Assembly (NCBI RefSeq): GCF_010820665.1
Contig: NZ_JAAIKC010000005.1
Location: 124,001-188,000 of the forward strand
Length of the DNA: 64,000 nucleotides
Origin: Paenibacillus sp. SYP-B3998
GTDB taxonomy: Bacteria > Bacillota > Bacilli > Paenibacillales > NBRC-103111
Reading direction: 5' to 3'
Both the position numbers and the translations under genes were made by a program. Below, piece by piece: positions 43,715 through 52,203 of this stretch; within the stretch, counting starts at the first letter, position 1, and each line of letters begins with the position of its first letter. Below the pieces are notes generated by a model. That model was not told the DNA's origin, did not search any database, and worked only from the letters and a program-made list of their open reading frames with translations.

Positions 43715-44728
43715 TTACTCCAGCGCTGCCCGCCACTGGCTCAACAGCTGCTCGCGATGCTGAGCAGCGAGATCAAACCGATACGTAGCCAGCAGGTTTT
43801 CCAGCTTCACTGGTGCAAGAAGCGGGTTCACCGGGATATCCGGGGTCACGGGAAACGAAAAAGCTGTGTTCATGTAGTCCGTCTGCACTTCGCGGGACAA
43901 CATGAAATCTACCAACTGCTTCGCCGCAGCCGGATTGTTGCCGCCCTTCAAGATCGAGACGGCGCCGATCTCCCAGCCGACTTGCGGAGGGACGAGCGAG
44001 CTGATGTTGTAGCCCGAGTTCTTAAAGCGCAGCTGGTCGCCGAGAAAGGAGACGACCGTCGCGACTTCGCCTTCGGCCAGTCGCTGTGCGCTCGTAATCC
44101 CGGCGAACGTCGTCGATGCGCTTTGTTTCTTAAGCGCCTGCATCAGATCGATCGCCTGCGCTTCGCCACGCTGCTGCGCAAGCGAAGCAAGCAGCGTATA
44201 CCCCGTCCCCGACGTTTCCGGGTCGGGGATTTCGATCTTGCCCTTTAGCTCCGGGCGAAGCAAATCCTCATACCGCTGTGGCATCGGCAGCGCCGCAAGC
44301 TGAGGATCTTGTTGCCAGACGGTTTGGTTCACGCCAATGGCTAGCGCACCCATATACATGCCTGTCCAATAGCCGTCGCTATCCTTGTACTTGCCGGGAA
44401 TACCGTTAACGGCAGGGGATAAATAGCGAAGGGACTTGCTCTTGGTTTTCAGCTGCTCATGCAGATCTGCCGGGCCGCCGAGCACGACATCGATGCCGGT
44501 TTTACCGAGCGTCAGCAGATGATAGCTTGCTTCCCCGCTCGACATCCGAATGAGTTCATACGGCTGATCGGTCTTTTTTTTGAACGTCTCCAGCAGAATA
44601 CGTCCTTCATCCTCTTGAAAGATAACGTAAACTTTCAGTGCCTGGTTACTTTTCTTTTCCCCAAACAACCGAAAGCCAAGGAAGACCAAGGCGACTACGA
44701 CGAGCGTAAGCAATGCCTTTTTCCACAT
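43715..44728 (-). CDS. ABC substrate-binding protein, Fe3+/phosphonate type, membrane-anchored (second copy)
   Basis: The 337-residue protein starts with an uncleaved-looking hydrophobic segment (about 5-22) and has no lipobox cysteine. The binding fold shows KVYVIFQEDEGRIL, DVVLGGPADLHEQL (about 82-95), DGYWTGMYMGALAIGVN (about 120-136) and ETSGTGYTLLASLAQQ. It is paralogous to the binding protein at 48692. ATG 44728 follows CAGGAGGGG; the longer frame from 44785 has none. The substrate may be iron(III), a phosphonate or another anion. Confidence 0.88.
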   Translation of the reverse strand: MWKKALLTLVVVALVFLGFRLFGEKKSNQALKVYVIFQEDEGRILLETFKKKTDQPYELIRMSSGEASYHLLTLGKTGIDVVLGGPADLHEQLKTKSKSLRYLSPAVNGIPGKYKDSDGYWTGMYMGALAIGVNQTVWQQDPQLAALPMPQRYEDLLRPELKGKIEIPDPETSGTGYTLLASLAQQRGEAQAIDLMQALKKQSASTTFAGITSAQRLAEGEVATVVSFLGDQLRFKNSGYNISSLVPPQVGWEIGAVSILKGGNNPAAAKQLVDFMLSREVQTDYMNTAFSFPVTPDIPVNPLLAPVKLENLLATYRFDLAAQHREQLLSQWRAALE

Positions 44729-44809
44729 ACCCCTAACCCCTCCTGAACGGCCAAAAAAGGAAACCAAAGTTTCCCTTTTCTGCATGCTACATCGTTTATT
44801 TTTAACCCA

Positions 44810-45889
44810 TTAGCTGATCTTAATTAAATGAATTTTATCGGCTGCGGCACTAAGGGTGACATTCCCCTCGAACCTGATGTGACCGATATCGTAGGCATCC
44901 ACGATCCATTCTTTCATGTTATCGTCCAGAATGAAATATCGTTCCTTCTCGCCAAGGAACATAGACGATTTGACGAAGCCCTTCATGATAAAATCACCGA
45001 TTTCGGGCTTATTAATTCGCATAGATTCAGGACGAATGCTCAGCAGCACCTTTTCGCCAAGCGTGACGGCTTCATCGCTATTCACACTTGTGGTGAGCCC
45101 GTGCTCAGCGTCATACTCGACAGTGGCCTTAGAGCCATCAACTTCGCGAACAACTGCATCCACGAAATTCGTTGTGCCGATAAAGTCAGCGACATAAGGG
45201 GTACGGGGCTTATAGTAGATCTCGTGCGGCGTACCGTACTGGTCAATTGCGCCTTTGTTAAAGACGACGATGTAATCCGACATCGACAGCGCCTCAAGCT
45301 GATCGTGCGTCACATAAATAACGGTCAGGCCAAGCTCCAGCTGGATGTTACGCAGCTCGACGCGCACTTCTTCACGCAGCTTCGCATCCAAATTGCTAAG
45401 CGGTTCATCCAAGAGGATGATCGGTGAGTTCATAACGAGCGCTCGCGCCATCGCCACACGCTGTTGTTGTCCGCCTGACATCTCATGCGGATATCGCTCT
45501 TCAAGACCGGTTAGCTTCACTTTCGCCATCGCTGATTTGACGCGATCCTGCACTTCTGCCTCAGGGCGTTTCTGAATATCCAACCCATAAGCGACATTAT
45601 CGAACACGGTCATGTGCGGAAACAAGGCATACTCTTGAAAAACCATCGGCGTTCCACGCTTGTAGGGCGGCAGATCGTTAACGATCTGTCCATCGATGCG
45701 AATTTCACCTTCATCAATCGTATAAAAACCAGCAATCGATCGTAACAGCGTTGTTTTACCGCAGCCGCTTGGCCCTAGGAAGGTAATGAATTTACCGCGT
45801 TCAATCTGTAAGTCAATCTGTTTCAAGACGTGATTGGTACCAAATACTTTACTCACATTTTTTAAATCAAGCAATACGTTGGAACTCAT
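44810..45889 (-). CDS. ABC transporter ATP-binding protein, PotA/FbpC type
   Basis: The 359-residue ATPase has Walker A GPSGCGKTT (about 39-47), Q-loop VFQEYALFPH, signature MSGGQQQRVAMARAL (about 135-149), Walker B IILLDEPLSNLD and the switch His in VTHDQ. A C-terminal TOBE domain (about 270-355) follows. ATG 45889 follows CAGGAGTGAGG; an in-frame GTG at 45898 is less likely. It energises the permease encoded 18 bases upstream. Confidence 0.95.
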   Translation of the reverse strand: MSSNVLLDLKNVSKVFGTNHVLKQIDLQIERGKFITFLGPSGCGKTTLLRSIAGFYTIDEGEIRIDGQIVNDLPPYKRGTPMVFQEYALFPHMTVFDNVAYGLDIQKRPEAEVQDRVKSAMAKVKLTGLEERYPHEMSGGQQQRVAMARALVMNSPIILLDEPLSNLDAKLREEVRVELRNIQLELGLTVIYVTHDQLEALSMSDYIVVFNKGAIDQYGTPHEIYYKPRTPYVADFIGTTNFVDAVVREVDGSKATVEYDAEHGLTTSVNSDEAVTLGEKVLLSIRPESMRINKPEIGDFIMKGFVKSSMFLGEKERYFILDDNMKEWIVDAYDIGHIRFEGNVTLSAAADKIHLIKIS

Positions 45890-45907
45890 ATGCCTCACTC
45901 CTGACGG

Positions 45908-47566
45908 TTAGAAATCGAATATTTTGACCTTCGAGCGGAAAATAAGCTTCATCACACCAAGCGTAAGCAGAGTAGCACCCATCAAACCAACGGCTACAGC
46001 CGCCGCCCAGTAATAAGTGCCAGTCTCTGCGTAATTGAAGATGGAGACTGCAGCGACGACCCATTTGGGGGTAATCAGAAACACGATTGTGCTCAAGGTG
46101 TTCATATTTTTCATAAAAGCATAGACGAAGTTCGCCACAATCGTCTTTTGGAGCATCGGGAAGACGATGGTAGTTAGTGTACGGCGGCTATCCGCGCCAA
46201 GATTCGTTGCGGCTTCCTCAATCGATTTATCGACCTGCTTGAAGGAAGCCGTAAGTCCACGATAACCGACGGGCATCTGCTTGAGCAGCATGGCGACGAT
46301 GATAAGGATGGCCGATCCTTGCAGGATGATAGGGCCTGAGCTGAAAGCGACGATCAAGGCTAGACCAACGAAGGTACCTGGTAAGGCAATGGGCAGCACG
46401 GCTGTGAAATCCAGCAATTTTTTGCCCGGAAATGGCTTGCGTACGACGACATAAGCTAACACGAGCGCAAAGCCTACAGCCAGAATTGAGCTGATTAGTG
46501 AAAGGACTAAGCTGTTCAGTACCGCAGGGCTGGAAGGGTTGAAGACGATTTTGAATATATGATCCAGCGTAAATGTGTTATCGCGTCCAAAATTTTTGGT
46601 GAAAGCGAATAAGAGTGTGATCGCAAACATGGATAAGATGAAGAGCGCCATGATGCTGTTGAAAATAAAGAGTAAAACATCGGTTTTACGAGACGTCGTC
46701 ACTCGTTTCAAACCGGAAACGGGCTTTCCTGTAATCGTCGAATAAGAGCCTTTGGACAATAGCTTGCTTTGAATGACGAATACGAGCAAGGCAGGGATAA
46801 CGAGAATAATGCCCATCACGGACGCGAGTCCGGGTTCGTTATTAATAATTTCTCCGTAGATTTCAACAGCCAAGAGGGAGTAATTGCCACCAATCAGCTT
46901 GGGATTTCCGAAGTCGGCGAAGCAGTTAATCGCTACAAGTAGGAAGGCATTAATGACGCCTGGAAGAGCTAATTTGAACGTAATTGTACGGAAAAGCTTG
47001 AAGCCGCGCGCGCCAAGGTTCTGAGCGGCGATTTCGAGGTTAGGCGAAATGGCACGAAGGACGCCTGTAATGGTCATGTAAGCAAGCGGGAAATAAGAAA
47101 TCGTTTGGACAATCCAGAGCCCTGGCAGTCCGTAAAGATCTAGTTCAACGTTAAACCATGCCTTCATGGTCTGTGAAACCATACCGCCTCTGCCGAATAG
47201 GAGCAGGAAGGCAAGGCCCGTCATGACGGAAGGCGCAAGAATCGGGAGAAAGGCGATGAAGCGGAAAAACTTTTTTCCGGCGATGTTGCTGTAATGAATG
47301 GAATACGCATAAATAAAGCCGCAAACGGTTGCTGTCAAAGCGGATAAGGAGGAGCTGACGATGGTGTTTAGCAGGGCTGTACCGTAACGGCTTTTGCTAA
47401 AGAAAGTTTTCCAGTCAGCTCCGCCCGGCAGGGCAACAACATAAATGAGCGGGTAAATGACGAAGAGACAGAGAACGGCAAAACTGATGAGGACAAGAAT
47501 CAGCGAAGATGGATCTTTGACCAGTCTGCTGACCGACGCGCCCATACCTTTTTTTTCTATCATCAT
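45908..47566 (-). CDS. ABC transporter permease with two fused membrane domains (FbpB type)
   Basis: This permease of about 552 residues carries two six-helix domains, each with its own EAA-like loop (AAQNLGARGFKLFRTITFK in the first half, EEAATNLGADSRRTLTTIVFP in the second). This is the architecture of Fe(III) and 2-aminoethylphosphonate importers. The start is uncertain: ATG 47566 has AAGGTGG 13 bases upstream, ATG 47596 has no ribosome site, and ATG 47611 lies inside a hairpin. Confidence 0.9.
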   Translation of the reverse strand: MMIEKKGMGASVSRLVKDPSSLILVLISFAVLCLFVIYPLIYVVALPGGADWKTFFSKSRYGTALLNTIVSSSLSALTATVCGFIYAYSIHYSNIAGKKFFRFIAFLPILAPSVMTGLAFLLLFGRGGMVSQTMKAWFNVELDLYGLPGLWIVQTISYFPLAYMTITGVLRAISPNLEIAAQNLGARGFKLFRTITFKLALPGVINAFLLVAINCFADFGNPKLIGGNYSLLAVEIYGEIINNEPGLASVMGIILVIPALLVFVIQSKLLSKGSYSTITGKPVSGLKRVTTSRKTDVLLFIFNSIMALFILSMFAITLLFAFTKNFGRDNTFTLDHIFKIVFNPSSPAVLNSLVLSLISSILAVGFALVLAYVVVRKPFPGKKLLDFTAVLPIALPGTFVGLALIVAFSSGPIILQGSAILIIVAMLLKQMPVGYRGLTASFKQVDKSIEEAATNLGADSRRTLTTIVFPMLQKTIVANFVYAFMKNMNTLSTIVFLITPKWVVAAVSIFNYAETGTYYWAAAVAVGLMGATLLTLGVMKLIFRSKVKIFDF

Positions 47567-47606
47567 AAGGGGCTTACGACCACCTTCCAAATTCATTGTG
47601 TAGGAG

Positions 47607-47640
47607 GGCATTGGAAGCTCGCGGTGACGCTTCCAATGCC
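47607..47640 (-). repeat. Perfect 12-base intra-operon hairpin
   Basis: GGCATTGGAAGC (47607-47618) and GCTTCCAATGCC (47629-47640) lie between the binding-protein gene and the permease gene. There is no T tract, so it probably protects the upstream transcript or limits read-through rather than acting as a full terminator. Confidence 0.7.
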
Positions 47641-47644
47641 AATT

Positions 47645-47658
47645 TGTAAACGCTTACT
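47645..47658. promoter_or_regulatory. cre site (CcpA) at the end of the binding-protein gene
   Basis: TGTAAACGCTTACT matches the Bacillus cre consensus TGWAARCGYTWWCW at every position. It touches the binding-protein stop codon and precedes the hairpin, so CcpA bound there could act as a roadblock to transcription of the permease and ATPase genes. Confidence 0.65.
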
Positions 47659-48692
47659 TATTTGAGGTTTTTCAACGCATCTTGCAGTTCTTTACGCTGT
47701 TCTGCAGCTTTCCACAAGCTGTAAGTAGTGTTGTATTTCGTTGTTTTGATATCAATACCGTTCTTGGGAATCGGTACAGAAGCCTTCACAGAAATGGCAA
47801 ACGCGGACTCTGTGTACAGAATACCAGGTTCATTTGTAAGCATATAATCCATTAGCTTTTTCGCGCCTTCGGTGTTAGCGCCACCTTTGACGATAGCAAG
47901 GCCGCCAACTTCATAACCTGCTGCTTCTGGAACGATACTAACAATCGGATTCCCTTGATTTTTCAACTTTAGTTGGTCGCCAAGGAAGGTGATGCCAATT
48001 GTATATTCGCCTTTAGCGGCTTTCTGAATCGGTTCGATGCCGGATTTCGGTCTTTCCTTGAGGTTCGGCAAAAGCTGCGCAACGTACTTCAGCATTTCGT
48101 CTTTTCCCCATACTTGCGCAAGAGAAGCTACCGCTGTGTAGGCAGTTCCCGAAGTCGCAGGGTCGGACATGCCGACTTCGCCTTTGAATTTCGGATCTAA
48201 CAGGTCTTTAAACGTTTGCGGATAAGCATCCGTCCCGTATTTTTCTTTCCAGCGATCCTGATTGATGCCAATCGCAATCGGATTGAGATAGAATCCCGTC
48301 CAGAAGCCATCTTTATCTTTTACATTCTCGGCGATATCCTTGGAATTCGGAGAGATATAGGCTTCTAAAGCGCCAGCTTTTTTCAACACTTCGTGGGAAT
48401 CAGCAGGTCCGCCCAATAAGAAGTCGGCTTGTGGTTTGCCCATTTCATTTTGCACACGAGTGACCGCTTCACCGCTCGGCAGACGAAGCACGTCATAGTC
48501 GATGCCAGTTTCCGCTTTAAATTTATCTAGAATTTTGCGTGCTTCTTCCTCCTGGAAAATCGAGTACACCGTAATTTTACCCTTTGCTTTTCCGCCAAAC
48601 ACGCCTGATTTGTAAAGGAAGAATCCTGCAACCAATACAACAACAATGACCGACACGATCATGATGGAACTATTACTTTTTTTTCTAGCCAT
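47658..48692 (-). CDS. ABC substrate-binding protein, Fe3+/phosphonate type, membrane-anchored (first copy)
   Basis: The 344-residue protein has a hydrophobic N-terminal segment (about 10-30) with no lipobox Cys, so it is probably membrane-anchored. The binding domain shows KITVYSIFQEEEARKIL, DFLLGGPADSHEVL, DGFWTGFYLNPIAIGIN and ATSGTAYTAVASLAQ, in the same order as its paralogue at 44728. ATG 48692 with GAGGGG about 13 bases upstream gives the normal start; the frame extends upstream into the preceding gene without a plausible start. Confidence 0.88.
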   Translation of the reverse strand: MARKKSNSSIMIVSVIVVVLVAGFFLYKSGVFGGKAKGKITVYSIFQEEEARKILDKFKAETGIDYDVLRLPSGEAVTRVQNEMGKPQADFLLGGPADSHEVLKKAGALEAYISPNSKDIAENVKDKDGFWTGFYLNPIAIGINQDRWKEKYGTDAYPQTFKDLLDPKFKGEVGMSDPATSGTAYTAVASLAQVWGKDEMLKYVAQLLPNLKERPKSGIEPIQKAAKGEYTIGITFLGDQLKLKNQGNPIVSIVPEAAGYEVGGLAIVKGGANTEGAKKLMDYMLTNEPGILYTESAFAISVKASVPIPKNGIDIKTTKYNTTYSLWKAAEQRKELQDALKNLK

Positions 48693-48717
48693 TTCTATCA
48701 ACCATCCCCTCAGTAGG

Positions 48718-49503
48718 TTAGGAGGTATCGCTAAGCTTGAAATAGGCTTTGTGGTTCGTTTCATCCAACAAATCGAAAACAACGAAGTAAGCGTTGTCAT
48801 ATCGGTCGACATGCAGCCAATGTTTTCTGCTCTTCAGCTCGTCGGTCAATTGCACGACATAGTGGGCGCTGGGCCTCTCAGCCATAAAGTCAAAATGACT
48901 GAAATCGATAAGCCTTACGGCTGAGCGCATTTGTCTTGTCAATGCTGCGCGTTCAGCTTCGGATAGCGCTGTAAGCTTGCCATCTTGCAAACTGAACACC
49001 TCATGACTCGCATTCTCAATAGCCGCTCCTACCGTATCCGAAGTTAGCGTTTTATCGATTAGCATGTTCTGTAGCTTACGAATCTCAGCGCTAACTTCAA
49101 GTGAATTGACCGACTCCGACCCGAAGCTCAAGCCGCTGGTACCGATTTGAAACGGAACATCCTCCTGATCCAGGTAAGCAATTGAACCAGACAGCAGCAA
49201 ACGGGAAGCGTTTGCACGATTCTGTTGCTTACCAGCGATTAACAAGCGGGAGAATGATGCTTTCCACGCAATGAGCTCCTTCGGATCGTCGATGGCGATA
49301 GTGCCGATTCCTGGGTACGTGATATTCATGCTCATCGGAACACCGTCGAACATGTCGCGGTTAGTTGACTCCTTAGGCACGATCCGCACTTCATCGATCC
49401 CAATACGAAACACATAGGCGAAAATACCGATCAACGAACACCCGATGACAATTTGCAATAAGATGAGACGTAACCATGAAAGCCCTTTCTTCTCCTCTTG
49501 CAT
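48718..49503 (-). CDS. Membrane-anchored protein of unknown function (DUF3919-like)
   Basis: The 261-residue protein has one N-terminal membrane segment (about 11-31) and an extracytoplasmic domain with no catalytic motif that I can name. It resembles DUF3919 proteins from memory only; these sit next to ABC importers of this type. AAAGGAGAG precedes the ATG. It lies between the histidine kinase gene and the first binding protein in one operon, so it may be an accessory sensor or transport component. Confidence 0.72.
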   Translation of the reverse strand: MQEEKKGLSWLRLILLQIVIGCSLIGIFAYVFRIGIDEVRIVPKESTNRDMFDGVPMSMNITYPGIGTIAIDDPKELIAWKASFSRLLIAGKQQNRANASRLLLSGSIAYLDQEDVPFQIGTSGLSFGSESVNSLEVSAEIRKLQNMLIDKTLTSDTVGAAIENASHEVFSLQDGKLTALSEAERAALTRQMRSAVRLIDFSHFDFMAERPSAHYVVQLTDELKSRKHWLHVDRYDNAYFVVFDLLDETNHKAYFKLSDTS

Positions 49504-49546
49504 GTAGATTACTCTCCTTTTATCTCAGAAAAATCGCTGATTTGTA

Positions 49547-50983
49547 TCAATTTTGTAACAAAATCTGTGAAGGTTGCAGCTCAGTCTGGAAAAAAAGCTC
49601 AACATCCGTACTCTGCTCCTCTCGGCTCTGAACGGATATGCTGCCGCCTTGAAGCTTCATTAATTGTCTGCATAAGAGGAGACCCAGCCCATGAGATTGA
49701 GCTGAAATTGGGCGAGACGGCTTCTCATCAGCAGGGAGGAACAGCGCTTGCACTTCGCTGTCGCTCATCCCTTTGCCATTATCAGAGATTCTCACAATAC
49801 ATTGACCGTCCGCATGCTCTAGTCTTATGTGCAGCTGCGTGCACTCACTATGTTTAATCGCATTATCGATGACATTGAAAAGCACCTGTTGGGTGCGTTT
49901 AGGATCAAGGTACACCTGACAGGGATCTGCCAGCAAAGTTGTAGAGATCGCGGATTTGTTCAGTGTCGGCTCCAAGATGCGAAGGCTATCGCTCAGCAGC
50001 GCCGCTAGATCGGTGCGTTCGAGCTGTATGCGCCATGCTTCGTCTCCTTTAAGTGATGATTGCAGCAGTTCCTCGACCATCTGGAGTAGTCGCGTGCTCT
50101 CCTTGCGGATGTATACATTACATGTACGGATGTCGTCGGTTCGTTCCATTTTATCAATAAGGTCGGAGAAGCCGATGATGGAAGTGAGCGGCGTTTTCAA
50201 CTCATGGGTTACATTATCGTAAAATGTTTTCTGCTTGCCTTGCTCGTAATGCAGCAGCTCGATATGCTTTTGCAGCGCCTCGGACATTAGATTGAAATCA
50301 TCAGCCAGCTCACGAACCTCGTCTTGGCTGCGGACAATAATTTTGCGGCTGAAATCACCGATAGCAACAAGCTTGAGCGCTTGTTGCAGCGCGTGCAGCG
50401 GCTTCATAAGGAAGAAGGAGAAGGAGTAGCTTGCAAGCAATGCGATAAGCAAGCAGCCGAGGGCTACGCCAATAAACCATCTGCGCATCTCAGCGAGCGT
50501 CTGTTCATGCTGATTCAGGTCAAGCAGATAGCGGAAGCCGCCGACAATCCTCCCTTCGTAAGCGAAGGGGGAGGCATAGATGAGGACTTTGCCAGCCTCG
50601 CCTTCCGTGATAACGGTTGCCGTTTGCCCGCCAAGCGCGGCGACGATGTCGCTCCGTTTGACCAAATCCTCTTTGTTACCGCTGTCCCCGATAATCGTGC
50701 CTTCCGGATCAAATAACTGAACTTGGAAGTTGCTGTTAGCTGCCAAGTGAGAGGCGATCAAAGGCGCATATGTCCCTGAAAATAATTGTTCGATGCTGAT
50801 TTTCTTATCGTTTACAATTTTCAAGGCTTCGATGCGGTGCAGCGAATAGTATTGGCTGAGTGTCTGCGAATCTCGTTCGATCATGCTTTTGCTTAGGGTG
50901 TAATTCACGACGACATACATAGCTGCGAGCAGCATGATGATCGTAATCGTATGCTGAATAAACAGTTTGTTGCGCAACCTCAT
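49547..50983 (-). CDS. Sensor histidine kinase (HAMP-HisKA-HATPase)
   Basis: The 478-residue kinase has two membrane segments (about 11-31 and 163-187) flanking an extracellular sensor of about 130 residues, HAMP (about 188-240), HisKA with the phospho-acceptor in NVTHELKTPLTSIIGF (about 253-268) and HATPase with DNAIKHSE and ISDNGKGMSD (about 375-465). It starts 3 bases after the response regulator gene ends. The pair shares a strand and direction with the ABC genes that follow and probably controls them. Confidence 0.92.
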   Translation of the reverse strand: MRLRNKLFIQHTITIIMLLAAMYVVVNYTLSKSMIERDSQTLSQYYSLHRIEALKIVNDKKISIEQLFSGTYAPLIASHLAANSNFQVQLFDPEGTIIGDSGNKEDLVKRSDIVAALGGQTATVITEGEAGKVLIYASPFAYEGRIVGGFRYLLDLNQHEQTLAEMRRWFIGVALGCLLIALLASYSFSFFLMKPLHALQQALKLVAIGDFSRKIIVRSQDEVRELADDFNLMSEALQKHIELLHYEQGKQKTFYDNVTHELKTPLTSIIGFSDLIDKMERTDDIRTCNVYIRKESTRLLQMVEELLQSSLKGDEAWRIQLERTDLAALLSDSLRILEPTLNKSAISTTLLADPCQVYLDPKRTQQVLFNVIDNAIKHSECTQLHIRLEHADGQCIVRISDNGKGMSDSEVQALFLPADEKPSRPISAQSHGLGLLLCRQLMKLQGGSISVQSREEQSTDVELFFQTELQPSQILLQN

Positions 50984-50986
50984 CGC

Positions 50987-51658
50987 TCAAACCTCCAGCT
51001 TGTAGCCCGTCCCGTGAACGGTGGCTAGCACATGATCGTGAGGCTTCATTTTTTCGCGCAGGCGATTCACCATCATGTCGACAGACCGGGTCTGTCCATA
51101 GTAATCATAGCCCCAGACTTGATCTAGCAGGTGTTCGCGCGTAAACACCTTCTTCGGATTTTTGCACAGCAGCCAAAGCAGCTCAAATTCCTTGCTCGTT
51201 GTTTTTACGAGGCTGCCTGCTACTTTGAACGTGCGCTGTGTTTTATCGATTTCGATCACACCAACTTGTATGATGTCTATGGATTGAATTGTATCCGCTT
51301 TCATGCGGCGCATAACGGCGCGAATCCGTAGAATAAGCTCCCGAGCCTCGAAGGGCTTGGTTAAATAATCATCGGCTCCAAGCTGGAAGCCTAATATTTT
51401 GTCGTTCATTTCATTTTTGGCTGTGAGGACGATGACAGGAATCTCTTTATATATTTGCTGGAGCGTCTTCAACAGCTCGAAGCCAGACTGGTCGGGAAGC
51501 ATGAGATCGAGGAGGATTAAGTCCGTGTGTCTAGCCCCCAGATGCTCGAGGCCCTCTGTGACTGTGCCGACGACCGCAGGTTGAAAGCCCTCAACCTCAA
51601 GGCTTAGTTTAAGCAGCATTTGGATGCTGGAATCGTCTTCAATAATGAGAATGTTCAC
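50987..51658 (-). CDS. OmpR/PhoB-family response regulator
   Basis: The 223-residue protein has a receiver domain (IEDDSSIQ at 5-12, phospho-Asp in LILLDLMLPD near 51, Lys in DYLTKPFE near 101) and a C-terminal winged helix (about 125-222; TSKEFELLWLLCKNP, VRSVDMMVNRLREKM-like recognition helix). The GTG at 51658 is chosen: AAAGGA lies 8 bases before it and the product begins as normal for receivers. It is the first gene of the operon. Confidence 0.92.
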   Translation of the reverse strand: MNILIIEDDSSIQMLLKLSLEVEGFQPAVVGTVTEGLEHLGARHTDLILLDLMLPDQSGFELLKTLQQIYKEIPVIVLTAKNEMNDKILGFQLGADDYLTKPFEARELILRIRAVMRRMKADTIQSIDIIQVGVIEIDKTQRTFKVAGSLVKTTSKEFELLWLLCKNPKKVFTREHLLDQVWGYDYYGQTRSVDMMVNRLREKMKPHDHVLATVHGTGYKLEV

Positions 51659-51720
51659 TTCACTGGTTCCTTTCCGCATACCGTTGTTCTTTAAGCATTC
51701 GTCGTGCATAGGGAAAGTTC

Positions 51721-51999
51721 CTACAATGGAAGTGCCGAAAAGGACCCCGGTGTGATCCAAGCGATGTGGGATACGTCTTGGAAGTCACCGAGCTGATCGA
51801 TTTTGTCAGTCTTAGCATTGGCGACATATACACCGTTCATACCGTCTTTTTCTTTGCAATATACGGCGAAAGCAGCATAGGTGCCGTCAGGGAACCAGCC
51901 GAAGCCGTAAAATTGTGTCGCGATAGCTATGGGCAAGTTCCGGAATTTCTTGCCCGGGTGGGCCGAAATGTCTAGGCAGGTCCCAGATTCATCGAAGCT
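51721..51999 (-). pseudogene. C-terminal remnant of a propeller-like (PD40/TolB-type) protein
   Basis: An open frame of 92 codons starts directly after a stop codon at 52000-52002 and has no start codon with a ribosome site. Its product (GFGWFPDGTYAAFAVY, NGVYVANAKTDKIDQLGDF, VSHIAWI) reads like the last blades of a beta-propeller. The upstream part is lost. It lies between the response regulator and the divergent LPMO gene. Confidence 0.55.
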
Positions 52000-52203
52000 C
52001 TACGCGTCAGATGCGTATGACAGATGGTTGTCGGAGCAACTGCCAAGGGGGAATTGTAATTATTTACATGGAAAATTAGGCGCTTGTCCTAGTCGTCTGG
52101 ATGCATACAGTAGGCAAAGGTTAGGTATTGCGTAACTGGGCAAACGTGGAAACATCACGTAATGTAAAATAGTACATATTTTAACAACGAGAGGATGAGT
52201 TTT

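Noticed and set aside
47658..48812. Longer start for the first binding protein (48812)
   Set aside because: The extra 40 residues overlap the preceding gene and would place a non-hydrophobic stretch before the membrane anchor.
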